Below, in pieces: positions 18,243-29,000 of a stretch of 64,000 nucleotides of DNA. The translations under genes were made by a program, and so were the position numbers. Source of the stretch: Flavobacterium sp. WV_118_3 (lineage in GTDB: Bacteria > Bacteroidota > Bacteroidia > Flavobacteriales > Flavobacteriaceae); the NCBI RefSeq assembly GCF_039778605.1, contig NZ_CP156060.1, forward strand, positions 3,038,001 through 3,102,000, given 5' to 3'. The first letter of the stretch is position 1. Each line of letters begins with the position of its first letter. The notes under the pieces were generated by a model, which was not told the DNA's origin, did not search any database, and saw only the letters and a program-made list of their open reading frames with translations.

Positions 18243-19535
18243 ATGAAATACCATCAGATTGACCGAAACCTTTTTATCAAAAACCGCAAGAAATTCACTG
18301 CGGCTATGAAACCAAACAGCATTGCCATTTTTAACTCCAACGATATCTATCCGGTTAGTGCCGACAGTACGCTTCCGTTTGCTCAGCACCGCGATATTTT
18401 CTATCTGTCGGGCGTAGATCAGGAAGAAAGTATTTTAGTGCTTTTCCCGGATGCTCCGTACGAACATCAGAAAGAAATGCTTTTCCTTAGAGAAACCAAC
18501 GAACACATCGCTGTTTGGGAAGGTGAAAAACTTACCAAAGAACGCGCTTTAGAAGTGTCGGGTATCAAAACGGTGTATTGGTTACAGGATTTCAAAAAAG
18601 TGTTATACGAACTGATGACCTATGCCGATACGATATACATCAACACCAACGAACACTACCGCGCTTCTGTAGAAACGGAAACACGTGAGGCTCGTTTTAT
18701 CAAATGGTGGAAAGAAACGTATCCGGCACATAAAGTAGAAAAGAGCAATCCTATTTTACAGCGCATTCGTTCGGTAAAAGAAAGCGAAGAACTGGATCTG
18801 ATTCAACAGGCATGTAATATTACCGAAAAAGGATTCCGTCGTATTTTATCGTTTGTTAAACCAGGCGTTATGGAATATGAAGTGGAAGCCGAATTTGCAC
18901 ATGAGTTTTTACGAAACCGTTCCAAAGGTTTTGCCTATACACCAATTATCGCTTCGGGTAACAACGCGAACGTTTTACACTATATCGAAAACAACCAACA
19001 ATGTAACGACGGTGATTTATTGTTATTGGACGTAGGTGCCGAATATGCCAACTATTCCAGCGATATGACCCGTACGATTCCGGTTTCGGGACGTTTCACC
19101 AAAAGACAACGCGAGGTTTATGACGCTGTATTACGCGTTAAAAACAAAGCTGCCAAAATGTTGGTTCCGGGTAATTTCTGGAAACAATACCATGTGGAAG
19201 TTGGCAAAATTATGACGTCTGAGTTATTGGGATTAGGTTTGCTTGACAAAGCGGATGTTCAAAACGAAAATCCGGAATGGCCGGCATATAAAAAATATTT
19301 TATGCACGGTACTTCACACCATATGGGATTAGATACACACGATTACGGTTTACTATACGAACCGATGCAGGCAAACATGGTTTTCACTATCGAACCAGGA
19401 ATTTATATTCCGGCCGAAGGATTTGGAATCCGTATTGAAGACGATGTGGTGATCCAGGCTAATGGAGAACCATTTAATCTGATGCGCAATATTCCTATCG
19501 AGGCGGATGAAATCGAAAGCCTGATGCATTCGTAA
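18243..19535 (+). CDS. Xaa-Pro aminopeptidase (aminopeptidase P)
   Basis: A 430-residue M24B peptidase that removes an N-terminal residue preceding proline. The N-terminal creatinase-like domain (about 1-165) includes SADSTLPFAQHRDIFYLSGV. The catalytic pita-bread domain shows all metal ligands: Asp in LLLDVGAEYANYSSDMTRT (two Asp), His in HGTSHHMGLDTHD, Glu in FTIEPGIYIP and Glu in IRIEDDVV. No signal peptide, so it is cytoplasmic. A strong terminator follows. Confidence 0.95.
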   Translation: MKYHQIDRNLFIKNRKKFTAAMKPNSIAIFNSNDIYPVSADSTLPFAQHRDIFYLSGVDQEESILVLFPDAPYEHQKEMLFLRETNEHIAVWEGEKLTKERALEVSGIKTVYWLQDFKKVLYELMTYADTIYINTNEHYRASVETETREARFIKWWKETYPAHKVEKSNPILQRIRSVKESEELDLIQQACNITEKGFRRILSFVKPGVMEYEVEAEFAHEFLRNRSKGFAYTPIIASGNNANVLHYIENNQQCNDGDLLLLDVGAEYANYSSDMTRTIPVSGRFTKRQREVYDAVLRVKNKAAKMLVPGNFWKQYHVEVGKIMTSELLGLGLLDKADVQNENPEWPAYKKYFMHGTSHHMGLDTHDYGLLYEPMQANMVFTIEPGIYIPAEGFGIRIEDDVVIQANGEPFNLMRNIPIEADEIESLMHS

Positions 19536-19556
19536 TACAATATCAAACGGATCATA

Positions 19557-19596
19557 AAAACGGTTTGTAGCTTTGGTTGCAAACCGTTTTCTTTTT
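19557..19596 (+). terminator. Terminator after aminopeptidase P
   Basis: Perfect 11-bp stem (19557-19567 with 19580-19590), 12-base loop, then CTTTTTC. It lies 21 nt past the stop and overlaps the longest open frame of the next gene, which argues against a start for that gene at 19577. Confidence 0.92.
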
Positions 19597-19617
19597 CGGC
19601 CGTCTCGCTTTATTCTT

Positions 19618-19625
19618 TATTTTTG
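19618..19625 (+). promoter_or_regulatory. -7 promoter box before the alpha/beta hydrolase
   Basis: TATTTTTG matches the consensus and ends 20 nt before the TTG that I take as the start codon at 19646. It is located just beyond the preceding terminator. No clear -33 TTG is seen. Confidence 0.5.
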
Positions 19626-19645
19626 CAGTATCAAAATCGCTTACT

Positions 19646-20428
19646 TTGAAGTTTACCCTTTTTAAAAACGCCAGGATTGCCTATACGGATACCGGAAAAG
19701 GAACCGCATTGGTTTTTTTGCACGGTTTCCTTGAAAATGCCGGAATGTGGGATTTTTATACGGCTGAATTTTCTAAAAAATACCGCGTTATTACCATTGA
19801 TCTTTTAGGGCATGGACAATCGGAATCGATTGGCTATATTCATAGTATGGAAGATATGGCTGATGCCGTTCAGACGGTTTTAAGCGAACTCCGGATTCGG
19901 AAGGCCGTTTTTATCGGGCATTCGATGGGTGGCTATGTGGCGCTGGCTTTTGCCGAACTATATCCGGATCACGTAAAAGGAATGGTACTTTTAAATTCGA
20001 CTTCCAGAGCCGACAGTGACGAACGAAAACGCAACCGCGACCGGGCTATCGTTGCCGTTAAGCAGAGTTATACGAATTTTATTAAAATGTCGATCGCCAA
20101 TCTTTTTAGCGAAGACAACCGCGACCGATTGACTGATGCAATCGAAACCGCCAAAACGGAAGCTTTAAAAACACCGTTACAAGGGATTATTGCCGCACTC
20201 GAAGGCATGAAAACCCGTAACGACCGGGAAGTGATTTTGCATTTTGCACCCTATCCGATTATGCTGATTCTCGGTAAAAAAGATCCGGTTTTAAATTATC
20301 AGGATAGTCTGGAGCAAATCGAAAATACCAACGTAAAACTGGTGACGTTTAACGACGGTCATATGAGTCATCTGGAAAATCGGGACGAACTGGTAAACGC
20401 GTTACGCGATTTTTTTAAAACCGTTTAA
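19646..20428 (+). CDS. Alpha/beta hydrolase
   Basis: A 260-residue serine hydrolase. The frame is open from 19577, but the terminator hairpin and a promoter box lie inside that extension. The TTG at 19646 (MKFTLFKNARIAYTDTG) gives the normal fold start, so I use it. Visible are the oxyanion segment FLHGFLENAGMW, the nucleophile elbow GHSMGGY with Ser93, the acid in LILGKKDPVLN and the catalytic His in NDGHMSHLEN. The substrate is unknown; related proteins are esterases or C-C hydrolases. It converges with the AddB-like gene, the two stop codons being adjacent. Confidence 0.85.
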   Translation: MKFTLFKNARIAYTDTGKGTALVFLHGFLENAGMWDFYTAEFSKKYRVITIDLLGHGQSESIGYIHSMEDMADAVQTVLSELRIRKAVFIGHSMGGYVALAFAELYPDHVKGMVLLNSTSRADSDERKRNRDRAIVAVKQSYTNFIKMSIANLFSEDNRDRLTDAIETAKTEALKTPLQGIIAALEGMKTRNDREVILHFAPYPIMLILGKKDPVLNYQDSLEQIENTNVKLVTFNDGHMSHLENRDELVNALRDFFKTV

Positions 20429-23194
20429 TTATTTGATTTGTTCTTCGAAAGGAATTTCGGGATTCAAAATTTCGTTGATCAGTATAACAAGCTGCGTTCT
20501 GAAATCGGCAAGTATATCCGGGGTTACAATCGTTTCGTAGTCTTTTTCTACTTTTCTACCAAAAGGCATAAAGCCGCCACGCATGTTTTTAAACGATACA
20601 ATTCCGACTTCCATTTCTAAGCCTGCTGTTTTTTCTTCATACATAAATGCATAACAAAGCAACTGTATGATTTTGTCGTTTTTGATATCTTCCGTTAACC
20701 CCGTCCACTCTTTTAACTGTACGTTGTTTTTTAAAACTTTTCCGGTTTTATAATCGACAATCCTGATTTTTCCGTTGCGCTGTTCGATCCGGTCGACATT
20801 TCCGGCAATTTTTACCGAAAACGGTAGCCGACTGTCTTCCAGTGTTCGTTCCAACGGCGTTTCCAAAGCGATTATTTTAACCGCATCACCGGCTTCCAGT
20901 TGACGCTTTTCCTCTTTTAAAAAATTGTATACATTCCGCTTGGCCACTTCAAATGCCAGAAGGTTTTTTCCTTTCGAAATTTCTCCTTCTTTATATACCA
21001 ATCGGAATTGTTTTTCCACTTCCGAATCGGCCATCGCAAACAACCAATCCATATCGGTAAACGATAGGAATTTGCCAACATACGGCTTGTACAATTCTTC
21101 CAAAGTGGCGTGAATAATCGTTCCCAGTGTATTCAAAGCAATATTTTCCTCTACTTCTTCCACCTCCGAAATACGCAGAATTCGCTGGTTGTAAAACTGA
21201 ATTGGATTCCGCATATAGGTCGTCAGTCCGGAAGGCGAAAATCCTTTTCCGGTTGCGATTTCTTTTAAACGCAGTATCACCCGATCCGATTTTGGTACCG
21301 CTACCGGTTCGTAGGCTTTGTCCGGTAAAAAGGCATTATAAATTTGATGCGACAAGTTATGAGCCGGTTGCTTTTCGATTTCCAATTGGGTTATAAATCG
21401 GCTTCGTTCACCTGCATCCAAACCTTCACTTTCCGTATTGTACAACAGATAGATGTTTTTGGCGCGCAACAGCAAATGATAAAAGTGATAACTATAAATC
21501 GCGTCTTTTTCTTTGTACGTAGGCAATCCCAATTCGCGTTTTACATCGTACGGAATAAACGAATTCATGGTTTTTCCGGCCGGAAATTTCCCTTCATTCA
21601 TGGACGTTACGATTACAGTTTCGAAATCAAGAACACGACTTTCCAATACCCCCATGATCTGAAGTCCGGTTAGCGGTTCTCCTTCGAAGGAAACTTCCGC
21701 CAGATCGATCACTTGTTTGTACACCGTATAAAGCGTACTCACCGTATCCAGTTTCGGATGCGCTTCGTGGTAGTTGATCAACTTGTTAATGACTTTAAAA
21801 ATCGAATACAAAAAGGTCTTTGACAACTTGTCTTCTTCCTTATCGTTATTTAAAAACGATTTGATTGTCAATATGATTTGTGACAATCGATCCAATACTT
21901 GTCCGACATCATTATTATCCCATTTTTCAAACAACAACTGGAACAATGCGGAGGGTTTTTCCTGGATTTCAAAAAGCTTTTTATACGTTAAAAACGTGAT
22001 ATTATTTCTATTGATCACCTGAACCAGTGATCCGGCTTTCACATAGGGCTCCACCAATGGATGCGTGAGTATATCCAACACTTCCTTATAATAGAAAACG
22101 TAACTTTTTTCGTTTCGCTGAACAGCATTGGTATGAAGTTTAAACAGCTTATTGATCAGGATCTGAGCCGGGTTATTTTTACTATTATACCCCATGGTGA
22201 TATTGAGGCTTTCCACTGATGACGGTAAAGCATAAAGCACCGGAATCAACAAATTTTCTTCCCCTAAAACCAAAGCAACCTTGTCCAGACTTTCGGTTTC
22301 AAGCTGAATTTCTTCTATTAATTTTCCGGCTATTTTAGCCTGTCCTACGGTTTTAGGTGTTCCGATGATCCGGATATTTTTTTCCTGACTAAAATCGCTT
22401 ACAATCCATTCAAAAGGCTGGGTAGTATATTGTTTCCATTCTTTTTTAAATCGGCGTACAAACAAACCGGCATCGTGAAATGAATCATTTAAAAAAGCAG
22501 CATCGATGTCCCAATAGACTTTCGCCTGATCATTAAACAATAAATGCTGTATGATTTTTTCTTCGGCCTGATTTAAGGCATTAAAGCCGGCAAAAATGAG
22601 TTTTTTAGATCCGAGCGCTTCCGAAAAATGATTCAGGTTTTCTACCGCTTCCCGATAAATTAATCCCTGATATCCAATTCCTTTCCGCAATAAATGATCA
22701 TACAACGATTCGTAGTATAACGGTAAAAGCTTCCAGAATTCCAGGTAATTTTCAATCATCGTGGTTCTTTTCTCCAGATCCAACGACCAGTGTTTGATAT
22801 CTTCAATATCTTTTAGATATGAAAATATATGACTCGGTTTTAGCAGGTAGCGATCGATTTCATTAAAATCCTGTATCAGTGTTTTGGCCCAGTTGGCAAA
22901 CAGTTCAAACGATTGTTGTTTTTCCGGTGGTGTTACTTCGAGGTAGACGTCGTAGAATTCAAATAACAATTCGATGTTATCACAGGTTCGTATTCCCGCA
23001 ACATCCTGAATAAAATCTTCGATACTGACGATTTCCGGTGCAAATAAGGTACCCGGCAATTGCTTTTTCAAGGCTTCTATCAGGAAAATACGGGCTCGTT
23101 TGTTGGGAAGGATGATCACTATATTAGAGATAGTATCCTGATACTGATCGATAATCGCACTACTGAGTTTGTCTAAAAAGGAAAACGTTGCCAT
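20429..23194 (-). CDS. PD-(D/E)XK nuclease, AddB-like recombination subunit
   Basis: A 921-residue protein resembling the AddB subunit of helicase-nuclease complexes that resect double-strand breaks for RecA. I start at the ATG at 23194 (MATFSFLDKL); the longer frame to 23239 would run through the ompA terminator. The N-terminal helicase-like half opens with IVIILPNKRARIFLIEALKK, where a Walker A GxGKT is absent. The C-terminal nuclease has FSPSGLTTYMRNPIQFYNQ, GTIIHATLEELY, AGNVDRIE and IVDYKTGKV, giving His, Asp, and Asp-Lys catalytic residues. The Cys cluster that binds Fe-S in Bacillus AddB is not evident. Its AddA-like partner lies two genes upstream on the same strand. Confidence 0.85.
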   Translation of the reverse strand: MATFSFLDKLSSAIIDQYQDTISNIVIILPNKRARIFLIEALKKQLPGTLFAPEIVSIEDFIQDVAGIRTCDNIELLFEFYDVYLEVTPPEKQQSFELFANWAKTLIQDFNEIDRYLLKPSHIFSYLKDIEDIKHWSLDLEKRTTMIENYLEFWKLLPLYYESLYDHLLRKGIGYQGLIYREAVENLNHFSEALGSKKLIFAGFNALNQAEEKIIQHLLFNDQAKVYWDIDAAFLNDSFHDAGLFVRRFKKEWKQYTTQPFEWIVSDFSQEKNIRIIGTPKTVGQAKIAGKLIEEIQLETESLDKVALVLGEENLLIPVLYALPSSVESLNITMGYNSKNNPAQILINKLFKLHTNAVQRNEKSYVFYYKEVLDILTHPLVEPYVKAGSLVQVINRNNITFLTYKKLFEIQEKPSALFQLLFEKWDNNDVGQVLDRLSQIILTIKSFLNNDKEEDKLSKTFLYSIFKVINKLINYHEAHPKLDTVSTLYTVYKQVIDLAEVSFEGEPLTGLQIMGVLESRVLDFETVIVTSMNEGKFPAGKTMNSFIPYDVKRELGLPTYKEKDAIYSYHFYHLLLRAKNIYLLYNTESEGLDAGERSRFITQLEIEKQPAHNLSHQIYNAFLPDKAYEPVAVPKSDRVILRLKEIATGKGFSPSGLTTYMRNPIQFYNQRILRISEVEEVEENIALNTLGTIIHATLEELYKPYVGKFLSFTDMDWLFAMADSEVEKQFRLVYKEGEISKGKNLLAFEVAKRNVYNFLKEEKRQLEAGDAVKIIALETPLERTLEDSRLPFSVKIAGNVDRIEQRNGKIRIVDYKTGKVLKNNVQLKEWTGLTEDIKNDKIIQLLCYAFMYEEKTAGLEMEVGIVSFKNMRGGFMPFGRKVEKDYETIVTPDILADFRTQLVILINEILNPEIPFEEQIK

Positions 23195-23208
23195 AGTATA
23201 AAAATAAA

Positions 23209-23235
23209 AAAACGCCCCGATAAACGGGGCGTTTT
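23209..23235 (-). terminator. Terminator of the ompA-like gene
   Basis: Perfect 11-bp GC-rich stem (23209-23219 with 23225-23235), five-base loop, followed on the minus strand by TTTTTATTTTTATA. It lies between the OmpA-like stop and the AddB-like start. Confidence 0.93.
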
Positions 23236-23257
23236 CCATATTTATTTGTGTGGGAAA

Positions 23258-24661
23258 TTATTTGATTAATTTAACCTCAACACGTCTGTTGTTTGCTTTA
23301 CCTTTCGCTGTTTTGTTTGTATCGATTGGTTTAGACTCACCATATCCGATTGAAGACAATCTATCGGAGTCAATTCCGTTTTCGATTAAATAATCTTTAA
23401 CAGCTTTAGCTCTGTCTTCAGATAATTTTTGGTTGAATGCATCTTTACCATCGCTATCTGTGTGTCCTTCGATGCTGAATCTAGAGTTTGGATACTCTTT
23501 TAAGATTGCAGTGATTGACTGTAACACAGGGAAAGTTTGTTTTTGGAAAGAAGCTTTACCAGAGTTGAACAAGATCGTTTTAGCGTAAGCATTTAATTTT
23601 TTGATAGTCTCGTCAGAAACTTCAGGACATCCGTTGTTAGCAACAGTTCCTTTTACATCTGGACATTTATCATCTTTATCAGCTACACCGTCACCATCTC
23701 TATCTGGCCAAGGACAACCACCGTTTTCTTTAGGACCTTTTACAGTAGGACATTTGTCTACGTTATCTGGCACACCATCACCGTCTGTATCAGGACATCC
23801 GTTGAATTGTTTTGGACCAGCTACTTCAGGACAAGCATCGTCTTTATCAGGAATTCCGTCTCCGTCTGTATCAGGACAACCCTGGAATTCTTTAGGACCA
23901 GCTACATCTGGACAAGCGTCATCTTTATCTGGAATTCCGTCTCCGTCTGTATCAGGACAACCCTGGAATTCTTTTAAACCAGGTACATCCGGACAAGCGT
24001 CATCTTTATCATAGATTCCGTCTCCGTCTGTATCTTTACCTCCAAATTTGAAAGTAATACCCGCGAAGTGTTGCATGTGAGAAGGAACGTCTACTGACGG
24101 ATCTCTTGTCTCATCAAATGAATGTTTGTAAGTTGAACGGAACGATAAACCTACGTTTTCAGAGAACCAGAAAGTTAATCCTAAACCTCCGTTAACGGTT
24201 CCTGTACTAGCATCACCAAAGAAAGTATAACCTCCACCGATGTGTGCAGACGGATCAATAACTTTAGATCCGATAAGGTTCATGAAGCTATAGTTAATAA
24301 CCCCATCAATTCCGTAGTAAGATAAATCTCCAGGATTCACCACATTGTAATCACCAGGAACTGTAACTCTTGGCTCAACAAATTTAGTGATTTTGTTTAC
24401 CGATCCCGTTACGCCAAAAGAGAAGTTATCTCCAATGTGTCTGGAAACGTTAACAAAAGATACTGATGGAATAATGTTCCAGTTGGCTTTTGCGTTAAAA
24501 TACTGTGAAAACTGGTCTTCTAATTTCTTGCTAGCACTGAATCTAGTGTCTACAGCATTCGCACCAATAGTAATAGCCCAAGGGTTATTGCTATCCTGAG
24601 CCTGCGAACTTAGACCCGCAAACATCAATGCTGCTACGAATAATTTGTTTAGATGTCTCAT
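23258..24661 (-). CDS. OmpA-family outer membrane protein with TSP type-3 repeats
   Basis: A 467-residue outer membrane protein. Residues 1-21 are a signal peptide ([21 protein letters not shown]). A beta-barrel domain spans about 25-205, ending GITFKFGGK. Five thrombospondin type-3 calcium-binding repeats follow (about 210-346, [19 protein letters not shown] and variants). The C-terminal OmpA domain (about 355-467) binds peptidoglycan through [32 protein letters not shown] and NNRRVEVKL. It should link the outer membrane to the cell wall and is usually very abundant in flavobacteria, in keeping with the consensus promoter and strong terminator around it. Confidence 0.96.
   Translation of the reverse strand: MRHLNKLFVAALMFAGLSSQAQDSNNPWAITIGANAVDTRFSASKKLEDQFSQYFNAKANWNIIPSVSFVNVSRHIGDNFSFGVTGSVNKITKFVEPRVTVPGDYNVVNPGDLSYYGIDGVINYSFMNLIGSKVIDPSAHIGGGYTFFGDASTGTVNGGLGLTFWFSENVGLSFRSTYKHSFDETRDPSVDVPSHMQHFAGITFKFGGKDTDGDGIYDKDDACPDVPGLKEFQGCPDTDGDGIPDKDDACPDVAGPKEFQGCPDTDGDGIPDKDDACPEVAGPKQFNGCPDTDGDGVPDNVDKCPTVKGPKENGGCPWPDRDGDGVADKDDKCPDVKGTVANNGCPEVSDETIKKLNAYAKTILFNSGKASFQKQTFPVLQSITAILKEYPNSRFSIEGHTDSDGKDAFNQKLSEDRAKAVKDYLIENGIDSDRLSSIGYGESKPIDTNKTAKGKANNRRVEVKLIK
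23625..24035 (-). repeat. Five TSP3 repeats, the inner ones nearly identical in DNA
   Basis: An 81-bp unit encoding a DxDxDG calcium loop, DDACP and a GCP end is repeated about five times. At least two neighbouring copies differ by only a few bases (runs at about 23858-23950). The long open frame on the opposite strand here is a by-product of the repeats. Such arrays can change copy number by slippage. Confidence 0.85.
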
Positions 24662-24698
24662 ACTTTTTTTATTTAATTACAATACGTTATAATTACAG

Positions 24699-24729
24699 CA
24701 AAAGTAAGATGTAAAATATTAACTACAAA
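24699..24729 (-). promoter_or_regulatory. Consensus promoter of the ompA-like gene
   Basis: On the minus strand TTTG (24726-24729), a 19-nt spacer and TACTTTTG (24699-24706) match the full Bacteroidota promoter consensus, 37 nt before the ATG. This is among the best promoter matches in the window. Confidence 0.8.
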
Positions 24730-24770
24730 GCAATTTGTTAAAAAATTCGCTTTTTCTTACTAAAAACTTC

Positions 24771-25967
24771 TTATTGAATTACTCCCAATGCCTTTCCGAC
24801 CTCTGTAAATGCACTTATCGCCTTGTCTAAGTGCGCTTTAGAATGACCTGCAGACAATTGTACTCTAATTCTTGCTTTATCTTTTGGAACCACCGGGAAA
24901 AAGAAGCCGATTACATAGATTCCTTTTTTAAGTAATTCATCTGCCATTACTTGCGAAAGTTTTGCATCATAAAGCATTACCGGCACAATTGCTGAGTCGC
25001 CATCGATGATATCAAATCCGGCCGCTTTCATTCCTGCTTTAAAATAGTTCGTATTCCACTCCAGTTTGTCGCGCAATGTAGTATCTTTTTCCAACAATTC
25101 AAAAACTTTAATCGACGCGCCCACGATAGACGGTGCCAATGAATTTGAAAACAAATACGGTCTTGAACGTTGTCTTAAAATTTCGATTATTTCTTTTTTG
25201 GCCGTTGTATAACCACCCATAGCGCCACCTAAGGCTTTCCCTAATGTTCCGGTTATAATATCCACACGCCCCATTACATTTTTAGCTTCCAACGTACCTT
25301 TTCCGGTCGCTCCGATAAATCCGGCCGCATGACATTCGTCTACCATCACCATCGCATCGTATTTGTCGGCTAAATCGCAGATTTTATCCAATGGCGCTAC
25401 CAAACCGTCCATCGAAAAAACACCGTCGGTTACAATCAGTTTAAAGCGTCTTCCTTCTGCATTTGCTTTGATTAACTGCTGTTCCAAATCGGCCATATTG
25501 TTGTTTTCATAACGGTAACGGGCCGCCTTACACAAACGCACACCATCGATAATCGAAGCGTGGTTTAAACTATCCGAAATGATCGCGTCTTCTTCTCCCA
25601 ATAGCGGCTCAAAAACACCTCCATTGGCATCAAAAGCAGCCGCATACAGTATCGTATCTTCCGTACCATAGAAATCGGCAATTTTTCGCTCTAATGTTTT
25701 GTGAATATCCTGCGTACCACAGATAAAACGAACGGACGACATTCCGAATCCGTGTGTATCCAAAGCATCTTTTGCCGCCTGAACCACTTCCGGATGCGAT
25801 GACAATCCGAGGTAGTTGTTCGCACAAAAATTTAACACGGTTTCTCCGGTCGAAATGGTGATTTCCGCACCTTGTGGCGACGTGATAATGCGTTCTTTTT
25901 TAAACAATCCGTTATCCTGAATGGCATTTAATTCGTTTTGTAAATGCTCTTTGATTTTTCCGTACAT
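24771..25967 (-). CDS. kbl: Glycine C-acetyltransferase (2-amino-3-ketobutyrate CoA ligase)
   Basis: A 398-residue PLP enzyme of the alpha-oxoamine synthase family. It converts 2-amino-3-oxobutyrate and CoA to glycine and acetyl-CoA in threonine breakdown. Motifs: [68 protein letters not shown] (PLP-binding Asp and His) and GTLGKALGG with the Schiff-base Lys. The 33-nt gap after the AddA-like gene holds no terminator; a TACATTTG box (26004-26011) inside the 3' end of that gene could give kbl its own promoter. Threonine dehydrogenase, its usual partner, is not in the window. Confidence 0.95.
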   Translation of the reverse strand: MYGKIKEHLQNELNAIQDNGLFKKERIITSPQGAEITISTGETVLNFCANNYLGLSSHPEVVQAAKDALDTHGFGMSSVRFICGTQDIHKTLERKIADFYGTEDTILYAAAFDANGGVFEPLLGEEDAIISDSLNHASIIDGVRLCKAARYRYENNNMADLEQQLIKANAEGRRFKLIVTDGVFSMDGLVAPLDKICDLADKYDAMVMVDECHAAGFIGATGKGTLEAKNVMGRVDIITGTLGKALGGAMGGYTTAKKEIIEILRQRSRPYLFSNSLAPSIVGASIKVFELLEKDTTLRDKLEWNTNYFKAGMKAAGFDIIDGDSAIVPVMLYDAKLSQVMADELLKKGIYVIGFFFPVVPKDKARIRVQLSAGHSKAHLDKAISAFTEVGKALGVIQ

Positions 25968-26000
25968 GATATGCTGTTTATTCGGTTATTATTATTCCGG

Positions 26001-29000
26001 TTACAAATGTATTACATTTAACGTTTCGCCTATATACACCAGTGTTTTTTTCGCAACCTCAAATCCCATTTCCTGTAAAGCCAATTCATATTCCTCCAGC
26101 TGACGGGCGTATTTGGCCTGATGTGCTCCGGTTTTATAATCCAGCAAATAGGCTGTTTTCCCGCGTATAACCACGCGATCAGGTTTAATGGTTCTACTGT
26201 CTTTTTTAATGATACTTTGTTCGTTGTAAACCGCATCAGCTTCTTCGAAAAACAGCCCCAGCTCTTCGTGATCTACAATCGTATGCAACGTCTGTTCGAC
26301 GGTTTCTTTTTGCATCCGGACAATCAATCCGGTTTCCTGTGCTTTGATCAACGCCAGCGGAATGTCGTTTTTGGTTTTGATAAACGATAGTATTTCGTGT
26401 AGTATATTTCCAAATTCAATTGCTTTTTCCTGTGTCGTTCCCCACATCAATGCTTCCCGTTGAGCAATCTTAATCGCTTTCGGATTTAACTTTTCGTTTA
26501 CTTCCACGATTAGCTGCTGTGTATCGGTATAACTTCCTCCCACCGATTGCCGGTTCGGTTCTCCGAATTCAAACACCATGCTATCCTCATTATAAACACC
26601 CTGAAAATCGAGGTATTTGATAAAGAACGACGACATGTTATTTTGCAGTTCCCCTTTACTGCTCACATTCCGCCCGGAAATAATATACAGCTGTTCCTCG
26701 GCACGGGTTAACGCCACATACAACACATTGATGTTATCCAGAATGTCCTGCTGACTTTTTTCTTCATAGACTTCGGCGGCTTTTCCACCGTATTCCGATA
26801 CTTCTTTTTTGGCATCGACCAAGGCTCTGGAAATCGCAAATTCGTCTTCTTCCATTTCGAGCCACATCTTATTCCGCGGTGCGGCCGCATAGTTTTCTTC
26901 CGCAAACGGAAAAATCACCACCGGAAATTCCAACCCCTTGGATTTATGAATCGTCATGATACGAACCGCATTGTTCCCTTCGGGCGACGGAATACTAAAT
27001 TTGGATCCGTTTTTTTCCCAGTAATCGAGAAAATCCGCAATCCCGTACTGGGTTCGCACGTCTCGTTCCAATACCAGATCCAAAAAGTACTGCACGTAGG
27101 AAATCGTACTTTTTTCTTTTATAAAAACGGCGATTATAATTTCGACCGTTTCATAGAGCGATTTTTTCCGACACTCATCAAATGAAATTTCGATGCCGAG
27201 TTCCCGCAGCCAACTTTCCAATGCGACTTCTGTTTCCTGCTGCATCCCCTGTTCGATACAATCGTGAATCTGCAACTGGTTTTGACGATAGCGCGCTACA
27301 AAATACAAAAAGGCCGCTTTAGCTTCTTTGTCGTTGTTGTTTTTCAGATACCGCAGCACGTTTAAAATCAGTCGTACTTCGGTGGCATTTTCGATCAGCA
27401 GCGTTTCAGACGATAATATCTTGATCCCGTTTTCCGTCAGGTAATTGGCCAACGCCACACCCGACGATCGTTTTCGCGTAAGCAACACAATGTCTTTATA
27501 GGCATAGCCTTTTGCAGCAACCTCATATATCGTTTTTAAGGTCGCTTTCAGATACAATTGTTCCTTGTCGTTGGTTTCTTCTCCGTCTTCATCGCTTACT
27601 TCGGTCACTTCGGGAATAAATGAGATATTGACATAGCCGCCTATTTTGGAATTGTTTTCCTGGCGACTGTGATTGCGATACAAATCCTGGTAATCTTCGT
27701 TTGAAAATTCATCGGCCAACATCGCAAAAAAAGCGTTGTTAAACTGAATGATTTCCGAGTAGCTTCTGTAGTTTTTCTCCAGTCGGACGAGCTTTTTATC
27801 CGGGTTTGAAAACGGATTATGGCATTTGCTCAGCGCAATAAACTGTTCTGCTTTTCCACCGCGCCAACGGTAAATGGACTGTTTCGGATCACCTACAATC
27901 ATTAGCGATCCGCGTACACCCGACAAATCTTCACTGGCCAGTGCATTGTCGATTAGCGGAATCAGATTATGCCACTGCATTTCGGACGTGTCCTGAAATT
28001 CGTCGATAAAAAAGTGACGGTAGCGTTCACCCAGACGTTCGTAAATAAACGGCGCCGGCTGGTTTTGAATTTCTTTATAAATGATCGCGTTAAACTCCGA
28101 AATCGACAGTATGTTTTGCTCTTTCTGAATCCGTTCCAACTCCTGACTAATCGAGTTTAACAACGACAATGGCGTTATGTTTTTTAAGAAAGCCGTATAA
28201 AAATTCTTTTTTTCGTAATTTTTATAGACCGCACCCAAAATAGCAATCAACTCTCCGGAAATCGACTCGATTACATCCTTATCTTTTGCTGTTTTATTAA
28301 CCGCGATATCATCGATCTCCCGAAACTTTTTATGCGAACTTTTTAATTCGCCTTTCTGAATATACCCCAAATGATTGGGAAACGTTCCGCGGGAAAATGA
28401 TTTGAGATCGATTCCTTTACTTTCGATCAGCGCCATGGCTTCATCTGCTTTTGCAACACTATCCGCATCGAGATGCGACACGGCTTCTTTTAGTTTAGCT
28501 TTAACCTCCAGAAACTCCCCGATCGATTTATCCTCGAAATTATGAATCTCGTTCCGGTTGTTTTCATTGAGTAATAATCGCCCTACATCCAACAATTCGC
28601 CGGTCACATCCCAACTTCTGTCGTTATCGGTTTTATCCACCGAAAAATCGACCAATAGATTTGTCAGTTCGTTCTCCTCACCCGCTTTGGCCACTATGGC
28701 ATCCACGGCTTCCATTAAAAGCGAATCGGTTTCGAGCGAAACATCAAAGGTTACCGGTAAATTCAGATCGTGTGCAAAAGCACGAATTACTTTATGAGTA
28801 AATTTATCAATCGTAGAAATATCGAAAGACGCATAATTATGGATAATATTTTTGATGATCGCTTTCGATTTGTCCTGAATTGTCGCCAGACTTAACCGCG
28901 TTTCCGCCGAAATGTCCTTCATCAACTCCAACGCTTTGTCATTGGTGTCGGGTTTTGAAAACTCCGACAAACCGTTTACAATCCGGGTTTTCATTTCCTC

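Noticed and set aside
19577..19645. Longer N-terminus for the alpha/beta hydrolase starting at a TTG
   Set aside because: The extension would run through a terminator hairpin and a promoter box; the TTG at 19646 gives the normal fold start.
23195..23239. Fifteen-residue N-terminal extension of the AddB-like protein
   Set aside because: It is encoded by the terminator stem of the upstream ompA-like gene; the ATG at 23194 is the better start.
23601..24014. 137-codon open frame on the plus strand with repeated Ser/Gly/Pro motifs
   Set aside because: It is the antisense of the OmpA-like TSP3 repeats; its repetition copies that of the real gene on the other strand.
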